A stretch of DNA of 64,000 nucleotides from Lacibacter sp. H407. GTDB taxonomy: Bacteria; Bacteroidota; Bacteroidia; Chitinophagales; Chitinophagaceae. Location: contig NZ_JBBKTU010000001.1 in NCBI RefSeq assembly GCF_037892605.1, positions 2,976,001-3,040,000 on the forward strand, read 5' to 3'. This document shows positions 1-8,926 of the stretch, piece after piece. Numbering within the stretch: position 1 is the first letter of the stretch; each line of letters starts with the position of its first letter. The notes under the pieces are model-generated. The model made no database searches. It was not told the DNA's origin and was given only the letters and a program-made list of their open reading frames with translations. Made by a program: the position numbers and the translations under genes.

Positions 1-533
1 CCGGCAATGAGAAAACCTGCCAATGCATGTCCTGTTACCGAAGCTGTTAACCATGTACCCTGACTCCACGTTACAGCGTTTGGAAGCACGGGTCTTGGAA
101 CCAATTGCGAAATAATTGCTCCGAACGATGGTCCGCTGAAAGCACGGATGATACCGGTTACAAAAATTACAACGTACACCAGTGAGATAATTGTTGCTTT
201 CCCAAACTGCTGTTCAAAATAGGCAGTGGAAATGAATACTAACAGTGCCACGCAAACGCCATACGATAAGACAGAGCGAATGATCATATTGCGACGATCG
301 CTTTGATCAACCACATGACCAGCATATAACGCCATTGAAACGGCAGGGATCACTTCTGCCAAACCAATCAAACCCAGCGCCAACGGATCGCCGGTAAGTT
401 CATACATCCACCAGCCAACCAGGGTGCCCATCATTCGTAAACCCATAATGAACAAAAACCTTGCAATGGCAAAGTTTCTGAATTCGGTAATACGCACAGC
501 CTGAAATGGATCGGTTGGTAATGGAGTTGTCAC
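1..533 (-). CDS. MFS transporter, partial (3' end outside window)
   Basis: Translating the minus strand from a GTG at 533 gives an open frame that runs off the left edge, so only the N-terminal 177 codons are seen. The first residues are VTTPLPTDPFQAVRITEFRN. Hydrophobic helices follow, together with the loop between helices 2 and 3 typical of the major facilitator superfamily (GHVVDQSDRRNMI, about residues 73-85). The arrangement resembles the MFS_3/EntS group of proton-coupled drug or siderophore exporters, but the substrate cannot be read from this part. The frame is closed by a TAG four codons before the GTG, and no ATG lies between, so GTG is the likely start. It is transcribed in the same direction as the kinase and folK genes to its right. 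Confidence 0.8.
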   Translation of the reverse strand, partial: MTTPLPTDPFQAVRITEFRNFAIARFLFIMGLRMMGTLVGWWMYELTGDPLALGLIGLAEVIPAVSMALYAGHVVDQSDRRNMIIRSVLSYGVCVALLVFISTAYFEQQFGKATIISLVYVVIFVTGIIRAFSGPSFGAIISQLVPRPVLPNAVTWSQGTWLTASVTGHALAGFLIA

Positions 534-581
534 AAAACAAATCTATGAACTAATCGCTCAATTTAATAAAATGCGGAACGT

Positions 582-1214
582 TCAGGGAAGTGTAATGTAA
601 TGTTGCCCTTGTTCGTATTCCTGATCCAGCGCATCAATAATTACCTGCAAATGTTTTTCATTGCTCAAAAAATCGGCATTGCTGGCATCAACGAACAGTG
701 TTTTAATATTATGCTGTTTGATGTATTGCGTATATGTTTCCTGGATACTCAGCAGGTAGTCGTCGCCGATCTGCTGTTCGTAGCTGCGGTTTCTTCGTTT
801 GATGTTCTGTTGTAAACGGTCAACGGGTGAATGGAGGTAAATAAGAATTTCCGGTTGCACCAATTGCTGATGGATGATATCAAACAAACTCTGGTACAAT
901 CGAAATTCATCGGCCGGTAAATTCACCTTTGCAAACAACAGGCATTTTGTGAATAGATAATCAGAAATCGTAATGGAGTTAAAAAGGTCTTGCGTATGCA
1001 GCAGATCTTTCAACTGTTTGTAGCGCTCAGCCATAAAAAACAATTCCAGCGGAAAGGCGAACTGCTGCGGGTTTTCGTAAAACTTGGGCAGGAATGGATT
1101 GTCTGCAAATTCTTCTAGTATCAACCGGGCATTAAAATATTTACTGAGCAAGTGTGCCAGTGTGGTTTTACCAGCGCCAATATTTCCTTCTATAGTTACA
1201 AAGTTGTACTTCAT
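582..1214 (-). CDS. deoxynucleoside kinase
   Basis: This 210-residue protein phosphorylates deoxynucleosides for nucleotide salvage in the cytoplasm. The P-loop is at residues 10-18 (GNIGAGKTT). It is followed by the EEFADNPFLPKFY segment (about 34-46), which carries the acidic residue typical of the dNK/dGK/dCK family. The arginine-rich lid (RRNRSYE) is near residue 140. The length matches bacterial dNKs of Bacteroidota. Whether the substrate is deoxyadenosine, deoxyguanosine or another cannot be told from sequence alone. It lies downstream of folK on the same strand, separated by 114 bp. Confidence 0.9.
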   Translation of the reverse strand: MKYNFVTIEGNIGAGKTTLAHLLSKYFNARLILEEFADNPFLPKFYENPQQFAFPLELFFMAERYKQLKDLLHTQDLFNSITISDYLFTKCLLFAKVNLPADEFRLYQSLFDIIHQQLVQPEILIYLHSPVDRLQQNIKRRNRSYEQQIGDDYLLSIQETYTQYIKQHNIKTLFVDASNADFLSNEKHLQVIIDALDQEYEQGQHYITLP

Positions 1215-1328
1215 CCGGGTGGCAAATTAAAGCAAGCACAGAAATCCTCACATCAATTTATACAGTTTGTGGAAAAGTATGTTTTACTTTCGGCTGCTCC
1301 GGGCTGTACGACGAAAAACATCAACTTA

Positions 1329-1814
1329 TCAATGTTTTATCACAGCCAATTGATCGGCGCATTCTTTCAGCAATGTGTTGATCGTTTTTTTGTAAACAGG
1401 ATGAATTTTTCCGGGCGACAGTTCTGCCAGCGGTATCAATACAAATTTTCGATCCTGAATAGCAGGGTGGGGTAGTGTAACAATTGCTGAATGATAAATA
1501 AGTGCGTCGTAAAATAAAATATCAAGATCAATGGTGCGTGGTCCATATTTTTCGATGCGTACACGGCCCAGGTTCAGCTCGATCTCCAACAGTTTTTTCA
1601 TGAGATCATCGGGCGGCAGTTTGGTACGGATCGAAATGACTTTGTTAAGAAAAGAAGCCTGTTTGGTATTGCCCCAGGCGGCCGTTTCGTAAATCGATGA
1701 TTCGTTTACAATGCTGCCGCAGTACAATTGTATTTGTTGCATAGCTTTTTGAAGGAACTGTTTCCGTTGGCCTTGATTACTTCCGAGTAAAATAAAAACA
1801 TGATGCAGCGGCAT
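1329..1814 (-). CDS. folK: 2-amino-4-hydroxy-6-hydroxymethyldihydropteridine pyrophosphokinase (HPPK)
   Basis: HPPK transfers pyrophosphate from ATP to 6-hydroxymethyl-dihydropterin in folate synthesis. The 161-residue protein starts with LLGSNQGQR (residues 9-17), the family N-terminal motif. It carries ETAAWGNTKQASFLN around residue 43. The signature GPRTIDLDILFYD follows near residues 92-104, with its two metal-binding aspartates, and then LPHPAIQDRKFVLIPLAEL. Length and motifs are complete. The gene is followed on the same strand by the deoxynucleoside kinase, so the two may be co-transcribed. Confidence 0.95.
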   Translation of the reverse strand: MPLHHVFILLGSNQGQRKQFLQKAMQQIQLYCGSIVNESSIYETAAWGNTKQASFLNKVISIRTKLPPDDLMKKLLEIELNLGRVRIEKYGPRTIDLDILFYDALIYHSAIVTLPHPAIQDRKFVLIPLAELSPGKIHPVYKKTINTLLKECADQLAVIKH

Positions 1815-1905
1815 GCTGTAAAAATAGGGCAGATACAGTTGCTAACCTTTTTGCAGCGTGACTACTTTTCGTTGTACGGCTTACGGTTGGCAACACTAAA
1901 ACAAA

Positions 1906-1913
1906 TAGCTTTG
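1906..1913 (+). promoter_or_regulatory. candidate -7 promoter box TAGCTTTG
   Basis: TAGCTTTG matches the Bacteroidota -7 consensus TAnnTTTG. A TTG at 1887-1889 could serve as a weak -33 element, although the 16-nt spacer is shorter than the usual 19-21. Only four bases separate the box from the ATG at 1918, so transcription would begin at or very near the start codon. Confidence 0.4.
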
Positions 1914-1917
1914 CGGC

Positions 1918-3024
1918 ATGAGTCAATCGTACAGCCAGTGGAAAGCAATGCTGGCTATTTCCAAAGCAAGTTTTCGGGCCATCTTCCGAAGTCCGTCGGC
2001 TGTTATTTTCAGTTTCGCTTTTCCGCTCATCTTTATTCTGGTATTTGGATTTATTGGCGGCGGTAGCCCAACAGTACGTGTTGGATTTACAACTTCAACC
2101 GATACTTCACTGAACAATGCCGTTTATCAACAATTGCTGAAGTACAAAACCATTCGTGTGGTGGAAAAGCCGGAAGAAGAATTGCGGAATGATTTGTCGA
2201 AAGGAAGAATCACAGCGATCCTTGATATGCAGCCCAACAGCAGCGGTTCATTTCCTTTGTATAAGATCAGTATTCAAACTTCTACCGCCAGTGTTGACCG
2301 GTTGGCAATTCTGCAATCAACCTTGAAAGATGTAATTGTAAATCTCGACCGTCGTGCTGCACCCGATGCACCAACCTATGCAACTATTGATCTGCCGCCA
2401 CCGATGCCGGGCCGTGTGTATAAAACAATCGATTTTATTTTACCGGGTCAGTTAGGTTTTTCGTTGTTGAGTGCCGGCGTGTTTGGCGTTGCATTTTTAT
2501 TTTTTAATCTGCGTCAGCAATTGGTGTTGAAACGTTTTTTTGCAACACCTATCCGCAAGGGATATATTTTATTTGGTGAAGGTATCAGCCGGGTGTTGTT
2601 TCAATTGATCACTGCTGTTGTCATTTTATTGATCGGTCGTTTTGTGTTTGGATTTACATTGGTGCACGGTGTTGTTACCTTCCTTGAAATGCTGGTATTG
2701 AGTCTGGTTGGGTTGATCGTATTTATGGGCTTTGGTTTTGTGGTGAGCGGTTTGGCGAAAAATGAAAGTACCATTCCTCCCTTTGCAAATATGTTTACAT
2801 TGCCGCAGTTTTTACTGGCAGGTACATTCTTTTCAATCGATACTTTTCCAAAGTGGTTACAGCCGATTTGCAGAGTGTTGCCATTAACACATTTGAACGA
2901 TGCTATGAGGAATGTGGCTTTTGAAGGAAGTCATTTGATCGACTGTGGCAAACAATTAGGTATTCTCGGCTTATGGGGAATCGGCATCTATGCAATCGCC
3001 ATTAAAGTGTTTAGATGGGAATGA
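1918..3024 (+). CDS. ABC-2 type transporter permease
   Basis: This 368-residue integral membrane protein has the layout of ABC-2 permeases. There is one N-terminal transmembrane segment (about residues 26-46), then a roughly 120-residue extracytoplasmic region, then five to six C-terminal helices starting near residue 178. The segment AGTFFSIDTFPKWLQPICRVLPLTHLNDAMR near residues 301-331 is the characteristic C-terminal ABC-2 motif. No ATPase gene is adjacent, so its partner must be encoded elsewhere. The substrate is unknown. Start at the ATG at 1918, just after a TAGCTTTG box. Confidence 0.85.
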   Translation: MSQSYSQWKAMLAISKASFRAIFRSPSAVIFSFAFPLIFILVFGFIGGGSPTVRVGFTTSTDTSLNNAVYQQLLKYKTIRVVEKPEEELRNDLSKGRITAILDMQPNSSGSFPLYKISIQTSTASVDRLAILQSTLKDVIVNLDRRAAPDAPTYATIDLPPPMPGRVYKTIDFILPGQLGFSLLSAGVFGVAFLFFNLRQQLVLKRFFATPIRKGYILFGEGISRVLFQLITAVVILLIGRFVFGFTLVHGVVTFLEMLVLSLVGLIVFMGFGFVVSGLAKNESTIPPFANMFTLPQFLLAGTFFSIDTFPKWLQPICRVLPLTHLNDAMRNVAFEGSHLIDCGKQLGILGLWGIGIYAIAIKVFRWE

Positions 3025-3085
3025 GAATTTGAAGTAAGAAGTATCTGTCTATGAACCATGAACTATTAATTAGTAACTTGTTCTT

Positions 3086-3661
3086 ATGCGTTTAATAAAA
3101 ATGTTTTTGTTTGTGTTGTTAGGATTGTTTGGAGTTGTAACGATCATCGGTTTATTTATTCCATCTTCTGTAAAAATTTCAAGAGGAATTATTGTAAACG
3201 CAGACAGTACAACAATGTATCGTGAATTGAGCGATGTAAAGAACTGGAATCAATGGTTGCCATGGATCACGGCTGATAGTGGTGCCATTGTGCAACTGTC
3301 AGCGGTTACCAATCAACCCGGTTCGTTTTTTCGTTGGCAGGGGGTGAAGTATAACAGTGCAGGAACCATTACGATCAAAGAGATCAATCCTGATGAAATT
3401 TTATTGTTGCACGAGTTGAAAGATATGAATGATGCAAAAGGAGGATTTCGTGTAAGAAGCACAGGTGCCAAAGGCGAAGTAACAGAAGTGCTATGGTATA
3501 TGGAATACAAACTCAGGTGGTATCCATGGGAACGCTTTTACGGTATTTTTGTGGATCATATCATTGGCCCGGCGTTCGAAAAAGGGTTGGAGCAATTAAA
3601 AAATTATGCCGAGCAGCAAGATACTGATAACACAACTGCTTTCATTACCACGGGAAACTGA
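3086..3661 (+). CDS. SRPBCC family protein with N-terminal membrane anchor
   Basis: The 191-residue protein has a hydrophobic N-terminal helix (about residues 5-26). A START/polyketide-cyclase-like fold follows: SRGIIVNADSTTMYRELSDVKNWNQWLPW is the usual first strand and helix of the SRPBCC superfamily. Such proteins bind hydrophobic ligands, but no ligand can be assigned. It follows the ABC-2 permease by 61 bp and may be co-transcribed. Its last 17 bases overlap the 3' end of the convergent anmK gene. Confidence 0.75.
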   Translation: MRLIKMFLFVLLGLFGVVTIIGLFIPSSVKISRGIIVNADSTTMYRELSDVKNWNQWLPWITADSGAIVQLSAVTNQPGSFFRWQGVKYNSAGTITIKEINPDEILLLHELKDMNDAKGGFRVRSTGAKGEVTEVLWYMEYKLRWYPWERFYGIFVDHIIGPAFEKGLEQLKNYAEQQDTDNTTAFITTGN

Positions 3662-4847
3662 TCTTGCCCATTGTTACAGAAGGAATTCCTTTCAACTCTT
3701 TACTGAATTGCATATTACCTCCTGCAATACATTCGTTGGCAAGTATTGCAAATAATACCGCTTCTTTTGCATCGGGGTTAATACCTAATTCACCGGTTAA
3801 ATGAATAGGGATGTTTGGCAACAGTTGTTTGATCTGCTCCATCAACAACGGATTGTGCATGCCGCCGCCACTTGCATATAAATGGAAATTACTGTTCGCC
3901 GGCATTGTTTTGATGATCGCTTCCGCAATTGTTTGCGCAGAAAATGCATTCAGTGTTGCTATTGTATCATACACATTCAAATCAGTTGTTCCCGATCGTT
4001 CTTTTGCAGTTTGTAAGTACTGCAGATTAAACAATTCCGGCCCGGTTGTTTTAGGAAACGATTGTTGAAAGAACGGATGATCTTTTAATGCATTTAGTAA
4101 TGATCCGTTGACCGTTCCTTTTTTTGCAACAGCTGCGTCTTCATCAAAATACTTTTCGGGAAATTGTTGCTGCATCAACGCATCCATTAATGTATTACCT
4201 GTGCCCGTATCGGTACTGAAAATTTTATCAGCATCCATTGAGCCGGGAAGAAAAGTAAAGTTTGCAATACCACCCATGTTGAGCATAATGCGGTCTTCAC
4301 CCTTCTTCGAAAAAATAAAATAATCGCCATACACAGCTAATGGTGCGCCTTCGCCACCTGCTGCAATATGTTTCTGCCGGAAATCGCTGATGGTAATAAT
4401 GCCTGTATCAACTGCCATGTGATCGCCATCACCGATCTGCAACGTAGCATTGCCAAATTTTTCCTGTTGATGCAATGCTTGTGGTGCATGATAAACGGTT
4501 TGTCCATGACTGGCGATAAGATCCACCTCTTCTTTTGCGATGTTATGCTTTTGTAAAAAGGTATTGATCATCGCAGCTTGTTGTTGCGCTACCCATGGAT
4601 TGAGCAAACAAAGTTTTTCAAAATCTACTTCTTTTTTTGAGAAAACCGATTTGATCTCCGCTTTAAAATCGGGTTGATAAGAAATGGTCTCAAATGCCAA
4701 TAACTCAATGTTAGTATTATGGCCTTCACCTGAAATGCGGCAATAAGCAATATCCAATCCATCAACAGAGGTGCCGCTCATTAAACCAATAATGTGGCGT
4801 TGTGCTTTTTGCGCAATGGCTGTGAGTTGTTGCATGTTCCGGTTCAT
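3645..4847 (-). CDS. anmK: anhydro-N-acetylmuramic acid kinase
   Basis: AnmK phosphorylates 1,6-anhydro-MurNAc released during peptidoglycan turnover, yielding MurNAc-6-phosphate for recycling. The 400-residue protein has the defining IIGLMSGTSVDGLD motif at residues 19-32. It also has SHGQTVYH (near 154), NMGGIANFTFLPG (near 193) and STDTGTGNTLMD (near 215), all features of the ASKHA-fold family. A second ATG five codons downstream is an equally possible start. The gene is divergent from the DeoR-type regulator across about 160 bp, and its 3' end overlaps the convergent SRPBCC gene by 17 bp. Confidence 0.95.
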   Translation of the reverse strand: MNRNMQQLTAIAQKAQRHIIGLMSGTSVDGLDIAYCRISGEGHNTNIELLAFETISYQPDFKAEIKSVFSKKEVDFEKLCLLNPWVAQQQAAMINTFLQKHNIAKEEVDLIASHGQTVYHAPQALHQQEKFGNATLQIGDGDHMAVDTGIITISDFRQKHIAAGGEGAPLAVYGDYFIFSKKGEDRIMLNMGGIANFTFLPGSMDADKIFSTDTGTGNTLMDALMQQQFPEKYFDEDAAVAKKGTVNGSLLNALKDHPFFQQSFPKTTGPELFNLQYLQTAKERSGTTDLNVYDTIATLNAFSAQTIAEAIIKTMPANSNFHLYASGGGMHNPLLMEQIKQLLPNIPIHLTGELGINPDAKEAVLFAILANECIAGGNMQFSKELKGIPSVTMGKISFPW

Positions 4848-5006
4848 ACTATAAAAATAACTGTTGTTAAAGCAGGCATGCTCAGTTTAGTAATTTTTGC
4901 GGTTTTTAGCAGGTCTTTGTTAAAATTAATGCATTTTTTTGCAGGTTTAATGAACTTTTGTACTTTAGGTTTGTCTATTACCAATCACTCAACCGCCAAA
5001 ACCAGC

Positions 5007-5753
5007 ATGCTTAAGCAGGAACGTCAAGCGTTTATTGTACACCAGGTAAACCTGCACAATCGTGTACTCTCATCAGATCTCAGTTCACAAATAAATGTAT
5101 CAGAAGATACGATCCGCCGGGATTTGCAGGAGCTGGCAGATAAAGGCAAGATCATTAAAGTGCATGGCGGTGCTTTATCAAAATCGTTCAGCAGTTCCAT
5201 CAATTCTTCCAATGTTTATTCCATCGATGCAAAAAAAACCATTGCACAAAAAGCCGCTTCACTTATACAGGATGGCATGTTTGTAATGAGTACCGGTGGT
5301 ACAACGATTATTGAATTGGCAAAGGCGTTGCCTGAAAATTTGCAAGCCACGTTTATTACCGGAAGTCTACCGGCTGCATTGGAATACATTCATCATCCAA
5401 AAATTGAAGTGATCTTTATTGGTGATAAACTTTCGAAAAGTTCGCAGATCACCATTGGTGCCGATGCCATTCTGAAAATAAGGCAATTTAAAGTTGATCT
5501 CTGTTTTTTGGGTATCAATGCACTTGATCTGGAACATGGTTTAACAGATAACGATTACGATGTTGTACAGGTAAAGAAAGCAATGCTGGGATCAGCATCA
5601 AAAGTAGTAGCGCTTTCTATCTCCGAAAAAATAAATACCGTACAAAATATACAGGTATGTAAAGCAAATGAGCTCGATCTGCTGATAACCGAATTAGCAC
5701 CCGATCATAAAATTTTTGACCCTTATAAAAAAGCCGGCATGGACATTCTCTAA
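5007..5753 (+). CDS. DeoR/GlpR-type transcriptional regulator
   Basis: The 248-residue protein has an N-terminal DeoR helix-turn-helix (about residues 18-45; LSSDLSSQINVSEDTIRRDL), followed by the wing motif GKIIKVHGGAL. The C-terminal DeoRC sensor domain (from about residue 75) usually binds a phosphorylated sugar. The frame is open further upstream, but the ATG at 5007 places the HTH at the usual distance from the N-terminus. It lies 36 bp upstream of the susC gene on the same strand and diverges from anmK, so control of the transporter and possibly of amino-sugar recycling is a reasonable inference. Confidence 0.9.
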   Translation: MLKQERQAFIVHQVNLHNRVLSSDLSSQINVSEDTIRRDLQELADKGKIIKVHGGALSKSFSSSINSSNVYSIDAKKTIAQKAASLIQDGMFVMSTGGTTIIELAKALPENLQATFITGSLPAALEYIHHPKIEVIFIGDKLSKSSQITIGADAILKIRQFKVDLCFLGINALDLEHGLTDNDYDVVQVKKAMLGSASKVVALSISEKINTVQNIQVCKANELDLLITELAPDHKIFDPYKKAGMDIL

Positions 5754-5789
5754 CGTTCAGAACCGATTATTCAAACTAAAAACTGCAAA

Positions 5790-8700
5790 ATGAAACGAAG
5801 CGTAAAAAAACAAACAGGCAAATGGCTGCAATTGCCTTTGCTCATGTTGATGCTGCTTTTGTCTGCGGCAACTCATGCACAGGTAACCATCTCAGGTAAA
5901 GTGACGGCTGCTGATAATTCAGCCGCACCAAATGTTTCAGTGGTAATATTGAATACCAACTTTGGAACCTCCACTGATGCAAACGGCGAATACAGCATCA
6001 GTGCCAATTTGAAGCCGGGTCGTTATACACTGGAGTTTTCCGGTGTTGGACTCAAAACAAAAACAACCGAAGTGAATGTTGCCAGCGGAACCAATACGTA
6101 CTCGGCTGATGTTGTATTAACGGACGACGTGTTAGGTTTAGATGAAGTAGTGGTAACAGGTACAAGCCAGGGAACTACCCGTCGTCAATTGGGAAGTTAT
6201 ATCAGCACCGTAAAAGCAGAACAATTAAATAAAGGCGCAACTGGAAATGTATTGGCAGCTTTACAGGGAAAAACACCCGGTGCACAGATCATTCAAAACA
6301 GTGGTGATCCCGGTGGCAGCATGAGTGTTCGTTTAAGAGGCATCAGTACAATTAACTCTTCCAGCGAACCACTTTATATTGTGGATGGTGTAATTGTAAC
6401 AAACAGTTCACGCCGTGTAACAAATACACAAAGTGCATATGACGGATTGATCTCTCCTGCGCCGAATCGCCTTGTTGATATTAATCCAAACGATATTGAA
6501 CGTGTGGAGGTGCTCAACGGTGCAGCAGCCGCAGCTATTTATGGTTCACGGGCGAATGCAGGTGTGGTGCAGATCTTTACGAAACGTGGAAGTACAGGTG
6601 CACCCGTTGTAACGTTCAGCACAACAGTAACGGTAAATCAATTACGCAAACAGGTTGGCGTCAACCAATCGCCAACAAAATTTGGCGGCCCTACTGATGG
6701 ACCCGGTGCACAAACACAGGATATTCTTACGCCTGCATTAACCAATACCACCAACGTTACTCGTTACAATTACTGGGACTATATTTTCAGAACCGGTATT
6801 GGTACCGATAACAATATTTCCGTTCGTGGCGGAAAAGACAAAACGAAATACTTTGTTTCTGCTTCTTATTTTGATAACAAAGGAATTATTAAAAACACCG
6901 ATTTTAAACGGTACAGCTTTCGAGTAAATCTTGATCAGGAATTAAATAAGTGGTTGTCGTTTTCAGCAGGTTTGAATTACATCAACAGCAATTCGAATGA
7001 AAAGCCTGATGGCAACTCGTTCTTTTCTCCCATTAACAGTGTTACCATTATTGGAAACTTCCATAATATTTTTGCAAGAGATGCCAATGGTAATTTGCAG
7101 GCAGTGGGAGAGCGGGGCCGTATCAATCCCGTAAGTATCATTGAAGATTTTGTACAAAAGCAGGAAACAAACCGGATCATATCTTCCTTCGCATTGAAGT
7201 TAAAACCGATGAAAGATCTTACGGTTGATTACACAATGGGTATCGACAATGTATCGCAGTTTGGTAATACGTATATTCCTCCTTACACCTATAATGCAAG
7301 CCCCGATTTTTGGGGTGGTGGTTTAACGCTTGATCCAACACTGAACGGTTATGCGAGTGTAGGAAATAACAAGCAGTTTTTGATCAACCATGAGGTGAAT
7401 GCAACACTGACAAAAAATATCGCCAGCGAATTGGTTTCTACAACACAGGTTGGATATTCTTTGCAGTATGAAAAAGGTGTGTTCTCCGTTTTGCAAGGTC
7501 GTGGTATGGCACCGTTTGTTCAAACAGTTACAGGTGCAAGTACGGTACTGCCGGGTATTGATCAACGAAGTGAAATTTCTATTTCCGGTGGATACCTGCA
7601 ACAGAATTTTAAATTCAAAAACAAATACTTCCTTACAGGTGCGTTACGTGTAGATGAATCTTCTGTATTTGGTGAAGACCAGCGTCGGCAGTTGTACATG
7701 AAAGTAAGTGGTAGTTATATTTTGAGCGATGAAGGTTTCTGGACAAAAGCAGGACTTGATAAATGGTGGGATTTTGTAAAGATCCGTGCAGCCTATGGTG
7801 AAAGTGGAAACTTAACAGGTATTGGAGCTTATTCACGTTTCAATGTATATAACGCATCTCCATTAGTAGGACGTACTTCGTTATTATCTCCGGGTGAGTT
7901 AGCCAATGAAAATGTGAAGCCGGAAGTACAAAAAGAAATTGAAGTTGGAACAGATATGTCGTTCTTTAAAAATCGACTGAATCTTACATTCAACTGGTAC
8001 AGCAAGCGTGTACAGGATTTGCTCATCAGCCGGTTTATTGCACCAACCAATGGTTATACAAGCTTGCTTGATAACATTGGCGAAGTAAGTAATAAAGGAA
8101 TTGAGTTAATGCTGGGTGGTACGCCAATACAAACAAAGAAATTTACCTGGGAAGCAGATGTGATCTTTAACCGGAATAAAAACCGTGTAGAGAAAATTCC
8201 GCAAGGGTTGATCCAGTATAATCTTCCTGCAGGTGCTATCTCTCTGTTGCCGGGTTATTCTGTTGGTGTATTTTATGGTTTCTTTTTTGCAACAGATGCA
8301 AATGGTAACCAGATCAAAAATACCGCAGGTATTCCTGTACAGGAACGTGGCACACAAACATCACCATCAACGTATACAACGCAACGTGATGGTAACGGAT
8401 TGCCAACCGGTACTGCATTACGCAGAGTAATCGGAGATCCCAATCCGGATTGGACAGGAACACTCATCAATACATTTACGTATCAGAAATTATCACTGCG
8501 TGTACAACTGGATGCTGTACAGGGTGTGGATGTATTCAATGCTGATTTCCGCACAAGACAAGGTGTTGGTAACGGAAATGAATTTGCTGAAAAGGAACAC
8601 AGAGGTCAATTGCCGAGAGGTTATGTAAGCAGTATTTATGCAATTGAAGAATGGCGGATCGATAATGGAAGCTTTGTAAAGCTTCGTGAAATATCATTGT

Positions 8701-8903
8701 CTTACAGCGCAGGTAAAATTTCAAATTTTGTGAGCGATCTCACCTTGCGTCTTTCCGGAAGAAATCTTATTAGCTGGGATAATTACAATGGTTTTGATCC
8801 TGAAACAAATGCAGGTGGTGGCAGTACAATTGCACGTGGTATTGATTTCGGTAACGTGCCTATTCCCCGCACATTTGCTGTTTCACTCATTGCTAAATTT
8901 TAA
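5790..8903 (+). CDS. SusC/RagA family TonB-linked outer membrane receptor
   Basis: This 1037-residue outer-membrane TonB-dependent transporter has a signal peptide at residues 1-31 (ending THAQ). A carboxypeptidase-D-like beta-sandwich (about 33-120) follows. The plug domain starts at DEVVVTGTSQGTTRRQLG and contains the SusC motif EPLYIVDGVIV, then a C-terminal beta-barrel ends in LIAKF. There is no N-terminal STN signalling domain, so it is not of the FecA/anti-sigma transducing type. With the SusD protein 23 bp downstream it should form the bedstead-like importer for a glycan or other large ligand. No glycoside hydrolase accompanies it, so the substrate is open. Confidence 0.95.
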   Translation: MKRSVKKQTGKWLQLPLLMLMLLLSAATHAQVTISGKVTAADNSAAPNVSVVILNTNFGTSTDANGEYSISANLKPGRYTLEFSGVGLKTKTTEVNVASGTNTYSADVVLTDDVLGLDEVVVTGTSQGTTRRQLGSYISTVKAEQLNKGATGNVLAALQGKTPGAQIIQNSGDPGGSMSVRLRGISTINSSSEPLYIVDGVIVTNSSRRVTNTQSAYDGLISPAPNRLVDINPNDIERVEVLNGAAAAAIYGSRANAGVVQIFTKRGSTGAPVVTFSTTVTVNQLRKQVGVNQSPTKFGGPTDGPGAQTQDILTPALTNTTNVTRYNYWDYIFRTGIGTDNNISVRGGKDKTKYFVSASYFDNKGIIKNTDFKRYSFRVNLDQELNKWLSFSAGLNYINSNSNEKPDGNSFFSPINSVTIIGNFHNIFARDANGNLQAVGERGRINPVSIIEDFVQKQETNRIISSFALKLKPMKDLTVDYTMGIDNVSQFGNTYIPPYTYNASPDFWGGGLTLDPTLNGYASVGNNKQFLINHEVNATLTKNIASELVSTTQVGYSLQYEKGVFSVLQGRGMAPFVQTVTGASTVLPGIDQRSEISISGGYLQQNFKFKNKYFLTGALRVDESSVFGEDQRRQLYMKVSGSYILSDEGFWTKAGLDKWWDFVKIRAAYGESGNLTGIGAYSRFNVYNASPLVGRTSLLSPGELANENVKPEVQKEIEVGTDMSFFKNRLNLTFNWYSKRVQDLLISRFIAPTNGYTSLLDNIGEVSNKGIELMLGGTPIQTKKFTWEADVIFNRNKNRVEKIPQGLIQYNLPAGAISLLPGYSVGVFYGFFFATDANGNQIKNTAGIPVQERGTQTSPSTYTTQRDGNGLPTGTALRRVIGDPNPDWTGTLINTFTYQKLSLRVQLDAVQGVDVFNADFRTRQGVGNGNEFAEKEHRGQLPRGYVSSIYAIEEWRIDNGSFVKLREISLSYSAGKISNFVSDLTLRLSGRNLISWDNYNGFDPETNAGGGSTIARGIDFGNVPIPRTFAVSLIAKF

Positions 8904-8926
8904 TTCAACCATTTAAAAGAAAGTAT

